Shown: positions 1 to 5,875, counted from the stretch's first letter. The stretch: 8,236 bases of DNA from Planctomycetota bacterium (GCA_016209585.1 JACQVU010000081.1:1-8236), one strand, 5' to 3'. The notes: generated from the sequence alone by a model not told the origin. Numbers and translations are program-made.

Positions 1-122
1 CCCCATCACGATACCATCCCCCCCGGCAGCCTGCCACAACGGCGGGAGCGGCGGCGATCCAGTGCTTCACAACCCTTTTGTTTCCAACCCCTTACAACGA
101 CTCACGGTTTTGCCGGCTATTC
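1..122. other. Intergenic stretch, no gene seen
   Basis: All three + strand frames happen to be open over most of this stretch, but none has a recognisable protein, a start codon with a ribosome binding site, or the strong third-position GC of the real genes nearby. On the - strand an extended -10-like TGGTATCGT lies at 16-8 pointing out of the window, so a divergent gene could begin just left of position 1. No partner -35 element is clear, so this is only a possibility. Confidence 0.4.
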
Positions 123-150
123 TAAAGGATTATCCCAAAAAAGCCGACAT
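123..150 (+). promoter_or_regulatory. Sigma-28 (FliA)-type promoter upstream of flaG
   Basis: TAAAGGAT (123-130), a 12-nt spacer and GCCGACAT (143-150) closely match the flagellar sigma-28 consensus TAAAGTTT-N11-GCCGATAA. The TAAA box and GCCG core are perfect and the spacer is one nucleotide long. Transcription would start near 157-160, leaving a leader of about 35 nt before the ATG at 193. The next gene encodes FlaG, normally a late, sigma-28-dependent flagellar gene, which supports the call. The longer spacer and the overlapping inverted repeat are the reasons for caution. Confidence 0.62.
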
Positions 151-166
151 TTGAGACGGCTTCTTT
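137..166. terminator. Inverted repeat with A/T tails, possible bidirectional terminator
   Basis: AAGCCG (141-146) and CGGCTT (157-162) form a 6-bp stem with a 10-nt loop. After one mismatch the flanking AAA (137-139) and TTT (164-166) also pair. On the - strand the stem is followed directly by a run of six Ts, which looks like an intrinsic terminator; on the + strand the tail is CTTT. The left arm overlaps the GCCG core of the sigma-28-like -10 element, so the pairing may be partly coincidental. The loop is large for a terminator. Confidence 0.35.
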
Positions 167-192
167 AAATAGGCCGTCGAGGCTTGGCTGTC

Positions 193-564
193 ATGGAACT
201 TGGCACGGTTTCTTTGGTTCCTGCTTCTTCCCCTCCTCCCCCGCCGCGGCCCGTTGAGGCGGCGGCGCCGGCTTCCGCGCCGTCGGTGGAGAGCGTGACG
301 CCGCCGCCGGTGGGCTTGCGGGTGGATCGTGGGCGGGCGGAAGTAGTGGTTGAGAACGTGAACCGTGAGCCGCCGCCCGACAACCCGGCGCTGGCGCGGC
401 GGACGCTGAGTTTCACGTTCGACGAGGAGTTGAGTCGTATCACGACGTCGGTGGTGAACACCGAGACGAAGGAAGTTATCCGCTCGGTGCCTTCGCCGGA
501 GGCGATGAGTTTCGCCAAGAAGTTCCAGGCTGTGGTCGGCGAGATTTTTGACGCCGTGGCGTGA
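193..564 (+). CDS. flaG: FlaG family flagellar protein
   Basis: This 123-residue protein has the usual two-part FlaG layout. The N-terminal half is low-complexity and rich in Pro, Ala and Val, including a run of five prolines. The compact C-terminal domain (about residues 70-123) starts with LSFTFDEELSR, continues through VVNTETKEVIRSVPSPEA and ends in a short amphipathic helix. The pattern 'L-x-F-x-x-D-E ... V-x-(D/N)-x-x-T-x-E-V-I-R-x-(I/V)-P' is the FlaG signature. FlaG proteins influence flagellar filament length and are often encoded beside flagellin or fliD; those would have to lie left of the window. ATG at 193 is chosen over the in-frame TTG at 184 because GAGG (179-182) is 10 nt from the ATG but only 1 nt from the TTG. 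Many codons near the start end in T, unlike the genes downstream. The sigma-28-like promoter at 123-150 fits a late flagellar gene. Confidence 0.85.
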   Translation: MELGTVSLVPASSPPPPPRPVEAAAPASAPSVESVTPPPVGLRVDRGRAEVVVENVNREPPPDNPALARRTLSFTFDEELSRITTSVVNTETKEVIRSVPSPEAMSFAKKFQAVVGEIFDAVA

Positions 565-683
565 GGGGTGCTCCCGTTCGCGAGCGGTTGCTCTCTCAGC
601 AAGGGGCGGGGAAACGACCGAGCGGGCTCGGCGCCGCCCGTTGGCGTTTGCCTTTTCGCCGTTGGGCGATACCATGGCGCGAT
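565..683 (+). other. flaG-cyclase spacer with GC-rich hairpin
   Basis: The 119 nt between flaG and the cyclase start contain CGGGC (623-627) and GCCCG (636-640), able to form a short stem, followed by a moderately T-rich stretch (641-657). It could weaken read-through from the flagellar transcript. The cyclase frame stays open back to a GTG at 561 overlapping the flaG stop, but the intervening codons have third-position GC of only about 63 percent and encode an Arg-rich, unconserved-looking peptide. I therefore read it as untranslated. No convincing promoter for the downstream operon is seen here. Confidence 0.35.
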
Positions 684-1781
684 ATGGCCGCGCGTGATTC
701 CCGCCCCGGTGACAGCAAGCCGAACCGCTCCGACCCCAACATTCCGGCCATCAAGCCGGTGTCGGGGCAGATGGTGTCGCTCAAGGGCATTGACGCCCGG
801 GTGATGCAGATCGATCCGGAGGGGGTCGTTTTCTACATGAACTCGCTCATGGCGCGATCGCTGTTGATTGAGGCCGCCGAGGCGGAGGGCCAGCATTTCA
901 GCGACTTCGACAAGTTCGAGTGGGGGCCGGGTCTTCTGGCGCTGCTGGTGAAGAAGGTGGGGAAGTCGGGCGAGGCCATCGAGGTCACCCGCCCATGGGT
1001 GGACCCGGAATCGAAGGCGACGCTCTTCTACCGCGTGGCCGTGATCCCGCTGCCGGCGAACTGCGTGCAGATCCTGGTGCAGGACGTGACGGGCGTCAGG
1101 CGCCTGCGCGAGGTGTTCGAGCGATTCGTCTCTCCCACCATCATCGAGCGGATGATGGAGACGCCCGACGTCGACTTCTTCCAGCGCAACCGCTACGAAC
1201 TCACGGTGCTGTTCGCGGACCTTCGCGGCTTCACCCACATGTGCGCCTCGGCCGAGCCGGAGACGGTGGGGACGGTGATCGACGCCTTCATCAGCGCGGC
1301 CACCAAGGTGGCGTTCGAGAACGAGGCTACTATTGACAAAGTGATCGGCGACGAAGTGATGCTGCTCTTCGGCGCCCCTATTCCCCAGCGCGGCCACGCC
1401 CTGCGGGCGGTGCTCACCGCGCTCGCCATGCAGCGCGCCCACGGCCGGCTCATGGCCGCGTGGGCCGAGAGCCACCTGCCCAGCCTGCCGCTCGGCATCG
1501 GCGTCTCCACCGGGGAGATGGTGGTGGGCTGCGTCGGCTCGTCGCAGGTGACCAACTACACCGTGCTGGGCATGCCGGTGAACCTGGGCGCGCGCCTCTG
1601 CTCCATCGCCGGACCGGGCGAGACGCTCATCTCCCGCCGCACCTTCGAGATGGTGAAGCGGGAGATCGAGCGCGACCCTTCCCAGGTGGAGGGCTGGAGC
1701 ATCAAGTTCTCCCGCGGCGCGCCGGTCGACGTGAAGGGGCTGGACGCTCCGGTGGACGTGATCCGCGTGGCCGAGGGGTGA
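684..1781 (+). CDS. PAS-like sensor plus class III adenylate cyclase
   Basis: This 365-residue protein has a PAS-like sensory domain (about 35-139, from IDARVMQIDPEGVVFYMNS to ILVQDVTGV), a helical linker (FERFVSPTIIERMM, about 147-160) and a C-terminal class III nucleotide cyclase domain (about 172-325). Catalytic positions look intact: metal-binding Asp179 in FADLRGFT and Asp223 in IGDEVMLLFGAP, purine-reading Lys219 (IDKVIGD) and Thr293 (NYTVLG), and transition-state Asn300 and Arg304 (VNLGARL). A Lys/Thr pair is typical of bacterial ATP-specific enzymes, so cAMP is the expected product. No transmembrane segment is visible, so the enzyme is probably cytosolic. ATG684 is preferred to the upstream GTG561 because codon bias changes there, although no good Shine-Dalgarno precedes it; translational coupling from GTG561 to the flaG stop is the alternative. 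The stop is 4 nt from the next gene, indicating an operon. The PAS ligand is unknown. Confidence 0.88.
   Translation: MAARDSRPGDSKPNRSDPNIPAIKPVSGQMVSLKGIDARVMQIDPEGVVFYMNSLMARSLLIEAAEAEGQHFSDFDKFEWGPGLLALLVKKVGKSGEAIEVTRPWVDPESKATLFYRVAVIPLPANCVQILVQDVTGVRRLREVFERFVSPTIIERMMETPDVDFFQRNRYELTVLFADLRGFTHMCASAEPETVGTVIDAFISAATKVAFENEATIDKVIGDEVMLLFGAPIPQRGHALRAVLTALAMQRAHGRLMAAWAESHLPSLPLGIGVSTGEMVVGCVGSSQVTNYTVLGMPVNLGARLCSIAGPGETLISRRTFEMVKREIERDPSQVEGWSIKFSRGAPVDVKGLDAPVDVIRVAEG
1771..1781 (+). promoter_or_regulatory. Ribosome binding site for the signal peptidase-like gene
   Basis: The cyclase end contains GAGG (1773-1776) and GTGAGG (1778-1783), the latter 2 nt before ATG1786. The purine-rich run overlaps the cyclase stop codon and fixes the downstream start, suggesting coupled translation of the two proteins. 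Confidence 0.55.
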
Positions 1782-1785
1782 GGCC

Positions 1786-2310
1786 ATGAAGAACATCCGC
1801 TTCTACGTCCGGGTCGCGGTGATCTCCGCGGTGCTGCTGGTCATGGCGTTCGTCGGCACGCGGTACTCGGTGCACACGCTGGACGAGCGGCAGGCGCAGG
1901 GCATCTCCACCAAGTCGCCCGGGAGCGTGCAGGTGGTGGTGAAGACCAGCAACCGCATCCGCGACCTGGCGTTGAACGACGTGATTCTGTTCCGCCCGCC
2001 TGACACCAAGGCGGGCGTGCAGGTGCCCTGGGCGGAGATGCTGCTGTCGCGCGTGGTGGCCTTTCCCGGCGACCGGGTGCGGATCGCCCGCGGGGAACTG
2101 GCCGTGAACGGCTCGCGGCCGGACCAGACCGACTACGTCAGCGCCAAACAGGTCTCCGACGAAGTGGAGATGCCGGAGATCACCGTGCCCCGCGGTCACC
2201 TGTTCGTGTTGAACGACGTGCGCCGGGGCGCCCCGACCGGGGCGCGGGACTCCCGCCGCTTCGGTCCCATCCCGGAAGAACTGGTGGTCTGCAAACTGCT
2301 TTTCCGATGA
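1786..2310 (+). CDS. Signal peptidase I-like (S26) membrane protein, probably inactive
   Basis: This 174-residue protein has one N-terminal membrane segment (about 8-24) followed by an extracytoplasmic domain. It carries conserved outer boxes of type I signal peptidase: NDVILFRPP (64-72), SRVVAFPGDRVRI (88-100), ELAVNG (104-109), VPRGHLFVLND (134-144) and DSRRFGPIPEELV (155-167). The length is similar to small Gram-positive enzymes. Two catalytic features are abnormal. The general-base Lys normally found just before the Arg of the 'K-R-x-(V/I)-x-x-P-G-D' box is Ser88. No clear S-M-x-P nucleophile box exists in 25-60; Ser41, Thr42 or Ser44 before Pro45 is the nearest thing. I infer a pseudo-peptidase that binds, scaffolds or regulates, or a peptidase with unusual chemistry. 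The start has a strong purine-rich site and lies 4 nt after the cyclase stop. The stop overlaps the next start (ATGA), so the genes are very likely co-translated. The fold assignment is fairly sure; loss of activity is inferred. Confidence 0.75.
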   Translation: MKNIRFYVRVAVISAVLLVMAFVGTRYSVHTLDERQAQGISTKSPGSVQVVVKTSNRIRDLALNDVILFRPPDTKAGVQVPWAEMLLSRVVAFPGDRVRIARGELAVNGSRPDQTDYVSAKQVSDEVEMPEITVPRGHLFVLNDVRRGAPTGARDSRRFGPIPEELVVCKLLFR

Positions 2311-4169
2311 AGGTTGGCAAGTTCCGCTTCGACGTGCGGGGGGTGGCGCTGTTCTGGGGCGCGGTGCTGGCGTTCCAGGGGGCGCTCTGGCTTTCCCTGG
2401 CCTCATGGAGCGGGGTGGTCATCAACACCGGCTACGCGCGCGGCGTGCAGGCCTACCAGGCCGGCGACCTGAAGGCGGCCACGACCGAGTTCAAAGACCT
2501 GGCCTCGCGTTACGCCGGCGACTTCCCGCCGGCGCAGGAGGTTCTCGCCAAGATCTACGTTGACGGCGGCAAGTTCCAGGACGCCCGCAAGGTTTACGAC
2601 GCGCTGCGGTCCGGCGCGGCCGGCCGGCGCGAAGGCGCGCCCAACCACGTCATCGGCGGCGCGGTGATCCTGATGAAAGAGGCCCTGTCCGCCCCGCGCG
2701 AGGCCGCGCTGCGCGAGCAGATGGGCGAAGCCCTGGCGGTGGTCGAGCCGCTGGCCGAGCGCAACGCCGACGCCGCCGCGGTGGCCGGGCTGGCCTGCCT
2801 GGAACTCGGCCGGCGCTCCGAGGCCGAGCGGTTCTTCCACAAGGCGATCTCGCCCCCCAACTCGCGCGAGATCCCCGATCACGCCGACCGCGAGACCCGC
2901 GTGCCCACGCTGGAGGCCGCGGCCGCCGCCTGCAACGGCCTGGGCGTCTGCCTGGCGCGCGAGCGGAAGTGGGCGGAGGCGCTGGAGATGTTCCAGGGAT
3001 CAGCGCGGTACGGCCTTCCCTGGCTCGACCCCCACGCCAACATCGTCCGCGCCTACGCCGCGCAGTTGCGCGACGTGTACGACCGGTTTCTCGCCCTCTC
3101 CGCCGGCCTGGCGCCGCCCGCCCCGGGCGCGCTGGACGCTCTGGCCGCCGAGTACCGCGCGATCGCGGCGCGGGTGGAGCGCGACGACATCAAACTCGAC
3201 CAGGCGCCGGCCTACGTCCGGCGCGTGTTCAAGGCGCCCGCGGCCCTTCCCGCGGATGACCCACGGGTGCTCGCCTTCAACCGCCACCTCTACGTCCTCC
3301 GCATGGCGCTGGCGCTCGCCTCCCAGGTAGACCAGAAGGCCTTCGGCGCCACCAGCGGCTACTTCACCTCAGAGGCCAACGAGCAGGCCTTCCCCATCGG
3401 CCTGTTGCACCGCCTGAACCACGTCTCCTGGTTCCTGGATCGCCACCGCGCCCGCCGGTACGGCGACAGCGGCCCCCCCTCGCGCGCCGAGGCCGCCAAG
3501 TACATTCTGTATATGTTGCGCGACGGCGCGGCGCGTGGCCGGATCGGCGCGCGGGGCGAAATCTTCCTGCGCGAGGCCTATCTCGCCTTCCTCCGGCCAC
3601 CTCCCCTGCAACCCGCGGAGGCGGCCTTCTTCCGCGTGCTGCCGGACAACGAAGGTCTCGTGACCGAAGGCGCGCGCAGCGCTCACCCCCACCTGACGGC
3701 CATCCTTGCCTTGGTGGACGCGGCGCGCGGCGAGCCGCCGCTTTCGACGTGGCCAACGAAGACCCCCGACCTCAACTTCGACCGGCTGCGGACCTCCATC
3801 GAGGTCCAGGCGCGCTTCGTCCAGGCGCTGGACCCGGTGGTGGGCGCACGCGCCGGCCCCTCCCACCCGCTGCGCGACGAGCAGCGCCTGACCGATTTCG
3901 TCACGGCCTTCGGCGATCTCGTCGCGGGCGTCAGCGACCCGACGGGCGCCTTCACGGCCGACGAAACAGCGGTCTACGCCGGCGCCATGTTCGACGCCCT
4001 CGCCACCGGCTACAACGAACCCCGCGCCGTGGCCGAGTTGCGCGAGCGCAACCTTACCCTGGCCGAGCGCGTGAAAAGCGTGCTCGAGGGGTTCTTCACC
4101 AACTTCCCGCCCGAGACCTTCCATCCCCGGAAAGAGGTTCGGGACCGCTGGACGAAACAGTGGTCCTGA
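2307..4169 (+). CDS. Membrane-anchored TPR-repeat protein
   Basis: This 620-residue protein starts with a short basic stretch and one hydrophobic segment (about 12-39), either an uncleaved signal or an anchor. TPR-like helical pairs follow: 44-70 (ARGVQAYQAGDLKAATTEF), 77-103 (AQEVLAKIYVDGGKFQDARKVY), about 153-181 (AVAGLACLELGRRSEAERFF) and about 206-236 (CNGLGVCLARERKWAEALEMF). The rest (about 240-620) is Ala-, Arg- and Leu-rich, probably mostly helical, and I do not recognise it. TPR proteins usually act as scaffolds; here the repeats would face the periplasm if the segment is a type II anchor. Its ATG overlaps the previous stop (ATGA) and no Shine-Dalgarno is visible, implying translational coupling to the signal peptidase-like gene. 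Codon use matches its neighbours. The open frame and N-terminal domains are clear; the function is unknown. Confidence 0.8.
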   Translation: MKVGKFRFDVRGVALFWGAVLAFQGALWLSLASWSGVVINTGYARGVQAYQAGDLKAATTEFKDLASRYAGDFPPAQEVLAKIYVDGGKFQDARKVYDALRSGAAGRREGAPNHVIGGAVILMKEALSAPREAALREQMGEALAVVEPLAERNADAAAVAGLACLELGRRSEAERFFHKAISPPNSREIPDHADRETRVPTLEAAAAACNGLGVCLARERKWAEALEMFQGSARYGLPWLDPHANIVRAYAAQLRDVYDRFLALSAGLAPPAPGALDALAAEYRAIAARVERDDIKLDQAPAYVRRVFKAPAALPADDPRVLAFNRHLYVLRMALALASQVDQKAFGATSGYFTSEANEQAFPIGLLHRLNHVSWFLDRHRARRYGDSGPPSRAEAAKYILYMLRDGAARGRIGARGEIFLREAYLAFLRPPPLQPAEAAFFRVLPDNEGLVTEGARSAHPHLTAILALVDAARGEPPLSTWPTKTPDLNFDRLRTSIEVQARFVQALDPVVGARAGPSHPLRDEQRLTDFVTAFGDLVAGVSDPTGAFTADETAVYAGAMFDALATGYNEPRAVAELRERNLTLAERVKSVLEGFFTNFPPETFHPRKEVRDRWTKQWS

Positions 4170-4189
4170 TCGCCGCCTGACCGCCCGCC

Positions 4190-4570
4190 ATGCGCTGCCC
4201 CACCTGCTTCGCCGACATGCCGCCGAACCAGCTCTACTGCACGGTGTGCGGTTCGGAGATGGACCTGACCTTCGACAAGGTCACCAAGGCCACCACGCTG
4301 GAGATCGACCGCGAAGAGGTGGCCGCCACCACCCTCAGCATGCAGAAACTGGCCACCGTGGCGCTGGTGGCGCTGATCATCGCCGGAGTCGTCTACTTCG
4401 CGTACCGGGCGCGCCCCACGGGTTACGCCGTGCCGATCTACCCCCACGACAGCACCGACACCCCGCTGGCCGAGCCGGTGAAAAAAGAGTTCGAGCGTCC
4501 CCACCCGGCCACGCTGACGCCGTTTGAAGAGAAAGAGTACCTCGTTCCGCTCCGGCGGCCCTACGGCTGA
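4190..4570 (+). CDS. Small zinc-ribbon membrane protein
   Basis: This 126-residue protein begins with a Cys4 zinc ribbon: Cys3-x-x-Cys6, ten residues, Cys17-x-x-Cys20 (CPTCFADM ... LYCTVCGSEM). An acidic linker leads to a single transmembrane helix (about 54-72) flanked by Lys53 and Arg73/Arg75. The Pro-rich tail of about 50 residues ends in YLVPLRRPYG. The ribbon should be cytoplasmic and the tail periplasmic. Zinc ribbon plus one helix is a recurring layout in bacterial proteins of mostly unknown role; the ribbon may bind a protein or nucleic-acid partner. It lies 20 nt after the TPR gene with no Shine-Dalgarno, and its frame and codon bias fit the operon. It is the last gene and ends 5 nt from the convergent GspC-like gene. 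I do not recognise a named family. Confidence 0.75.
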   Translation: MRCPTCFADMPPNQLYCTVCGSEMDLTFDKVTKATTLEIDREEVAATTLSMQKLATVALVALIIAGVVYFAYRARPTGYAVPIYPHDSTDTPLAEPVKKEFERPHPATLTPFEEKEYLVPLRRPYG

Positions 4571-4575
4571 CGGGC

Positions 4576-5670
4576 CTATTTGATCCGGAAGGTCTTGGTC
4601 TGCTGCACGCCCTTGCGCGTGAAAACCACCACGAACGTGGTCCGGCCGGCGTTGCGCTCCTCTCGCGCCACGGTCTGCGCCTCTTTCATATTGCTCACCG
4701 GCCGGCCGTTGATCGACTTGAGCACGTCTCCCTCCCCAAAGCCCACCCGCCGCGCCACGTGGCCTTCCGGAATGCGCATCACCTTTAAGCCGTCGTACCG
4801 CTTCTCCGCCTCGTTGTAGGATGAATCGACGCTCAGAGCGTTCACCAGCGTCTCTTCGTTCATCTGGTCCACTTCCGTCTGCGCGAACAGCCAGTGGTTG
4901 CCTTCCGGGTCTAACTGGCGGGTCTTGCCGTCCCATTCGACCGGGATCGGCGGCGTGCCCGCGGGCAGCGGCGGCTCCCCGGCGCTGGCCCCCGGCTGGG
5001 GCGCGCCCGCCGCCGACTGGGCGGAGGCTTCGGCCCCCGTGCCCGCGGCCGCGCCCGCGCCGATCAAGGCCGCGGCGGCCTCGTCCCTGAGTTCCAAACC
5101 CGCGAAATCGGCGGGCGCGAAGGGCTCGGCCGGCTTGAAGTCGTACGTGAGCGTCAGCCCCTTGTACCGCACGGTGAAGAAGTTCCAACCCACGTCGAGG
5201 ATCTCCCCGTCAACGGGCAGCCCCTTGTCGTCCTCAAACAACCAGTCGCCCGGCCGATAGACGCAGTGGATCTTCTGCTTCTCCTTCGTCGTCTGCTCGA
5301 CGGTAATCGCCGAGTTCTCCGGCACGGAAGAGACGAAGACATGCAACACCGGAACCAGGTCCTTCAACTCCTGCAACAGTTGCTGGGCCTTGTCCGGCGC
5401 GGGCGGCGGCGGGGTGATGTCAGGGATAGTCCCTGAGACGGTGGGGGCGGCAACCGGCGCGACCTTGACCACCCGGAGGTCCATCAGCCCCTTGATGAAG
5501 TCGGTGTACTCGGCGATGGGATCTTCCGGCTTGAGCACCTGGGGCCTTACCGGCTCCGGCTCGGCATCCACCGGGAGAGCGAAGTAGGAGGGGTTCAGCA
5601 CGTAGAACGCGCCCCCGCCCCCCACAGCCGCGAGAAGCGCCACGCTGACGACATACAACAAGGCTCGCAC
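4576..5670 (-). CDS. GspC-like type II secretion protein with C-terminal PDZ domain
   Basis: This 364-residue protein has one N-terminal transmembrane helix (about 4-24), a Pro-rich linker, an HR-like beta domain (about 102-178: VLHVFVSSVPENSAI, VYRPGDWLFEDD, FTVRYKGLTLTYDF), a low-complexity Ala/Gly/Pro linker (about 198-242) and a C-terminal PDZ domain (about 293-364: GLKVMRIPEGHVARRVGF, GEGDVLKSINGRPVSN, TFVVVFTRKG). Anchor, HR domain and PDZ in this order is the GspC layout; GspC connects the inner-membrane platform to the outer-membrane secretin GspD. Known GspC proteins are usually nearer 270-300 residues, so this one is long, mainly through the linkers. No other gsp gene is in the window. 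The GTG start is set by AAGAGG seven nt upstream; an in-frame stop a few codons further up excludes extension. Alternatives are another secretin-partner protein or a non-T2SS PDZ membrane protein. Confidence 0.68.
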   Translation of the reverse strand: MRALLYVVSVALLAAVGGGGAFYVLNPSYFALPVDAEPEPVRPQVLKPEDPIAEYTDFIKGLMDLRVVKVAPVAAPTVSGTIPDITPPPPAPDKAQQLLQELKDLVPVLHVFVSSVPENSAITVEQTTKEKQKIHCVYRPGDWLFEDDKGLPVDGEILDVGWNFFTVRYKGLTLTYDFKPAEPFAPADFAGLELRDEAAAALIGAGAAAGTGAEASAQSAAGAPQPGASAGEPPLPAGTPPIPVEWDGKTRQLDPEGNHWLFAQTEVDQMNEETLVNALSVDSSYNEAEKRYDGLKVMRIPEGHVARRVGFGEGDVLKSINGRPVSNMKEAQTVAREERNAGRTTFVVVFTRKGVQQTKTFRIK

Positions 5671-5764
5671 GTCACTGCCTCTTGTCCGCGGTCACTGGCG
5701 ATTGGCCCCCCCGTCGCTCAAGTCCGGGTTCCTGCCCAACAAGAGCCGTGAGCGTCAGTGACCG
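5671..5764 (-). promoter_or_regulatory. Structured leader able to mask the RBS of the GspC-like gene
   Basis: On the - strand transcript two sets of pairings compete. Set A: GUCACUG (5762-5756) with CAGUGAC (5677-5671), directly before the GTG, plus CUCUUGU (5745-5739) with ACAAGAG (5685-5679), which contains most of the AAGAGG site. This hides the ribosome site. Set B: CGGUCACUG (5764-5756) with a second CAGUGACCG (5697-5689), plus CGCUCA (5754-5749) with UGAGCG (5720-5715), which leaves the ribosome site free. All complementarities are exact. A - strand -10-like element at 5777-5772 would start the transcript at about 5765, exactly at the first arm. It fits no riboswitch class I know. Confidence 0.45.
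5678..5683 (-). promoter_or_regulatory. Ribosome binding site of the GspC-like gene
   Basis: AAGAGG on the - strand lies 7 nt before the GTG start at 5670 and decides that start. Most of it is inside the ACAAGAG arm of the leader structure described for 5671-5764. Confidence 0.65.
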
Positions 5765-5768
5765 GCAT

Positions 5769-5777
5769 GGTATCATA
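5769..5777. promoter_or_regulatory. Overlapping divergent -10 elements
   Basis: On the + strand TGGTATCAT (5769... TG at 5769-5770 region, hexamer TATCAT at 5771-5776) resembles an extended -10 element and would start a leader of about 160 nt for the repeat-protein gene. On the - strand TATGAT (5777-5772) resembles a -10 for the GspC-like gene, with a start near 5765. Neither has a good -35 hexamer at 16-18 nt, so activators or alternative sigma factors may be needed, or only one is real. The two would exclude each other. Confidence 0.35.
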
Positions 5778-5830
5778 GTTAGTTAACGCAGTAGCAGGCG
5801 CGAAGTTTGGTCTTGGGCTATTTTTCCCAT

Positions 5831-5875
5831 TTTCATGAAATGGTCTCATGTCTCATTTACGCCGTTTCATGAAAC
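5831..5875. promoter_or_regulatory. Paired TTTCATGAAA palindromes, candidate operator
   Basis: The 10-bp palindrome TTTCATGAAA occurs at 5831-5840 and again at 5865-5874; the second extends to the perfect 12-bp GTTTCATGAAAC (5864-5875). Centres are 34 bp apart, a little over three helical turns. Another CATG sits between them in the direct repeat TCTCATGTCTCAT (5844-5856). Two matching palindromes in a divergent intergenic region are the usual form of an operator for a dimeric regulator, which could act on both flanking genes. The regulator is not identifiable from here. Confidence 0.5.

Noticed and set aside
561..683. N-terminal extension of the cyclase from GTG561 overlapping the flaG stop
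   Set aside because: Third-position GC falls to about 63 percent and the peptide is Arg-rich without domain character. It remains a possible coupled start but is less likely than ATG684.
165..1796. Open frame of 543 codons on the - strand opposite flaG and the cyclase
   Set aside because: It is antisense to clearly identified domains. The translation is His-, Arg- and Gly-rich as expected for the opposite strand of GC-rich coding DNA.
4571..4580. Terminator between the convergent genes
   Set aside because: Only 5 nt separate the stops and no stem with a T run could be found on either strand.
4010..5188. Open frame of 392 codons on the - strand
   Set aside because: It is out of frame with the GspC-like gene on the same strand, runs opposite the zinc-ribbon gene, and gives low-complexity Arg/Gly sequence with no domain.
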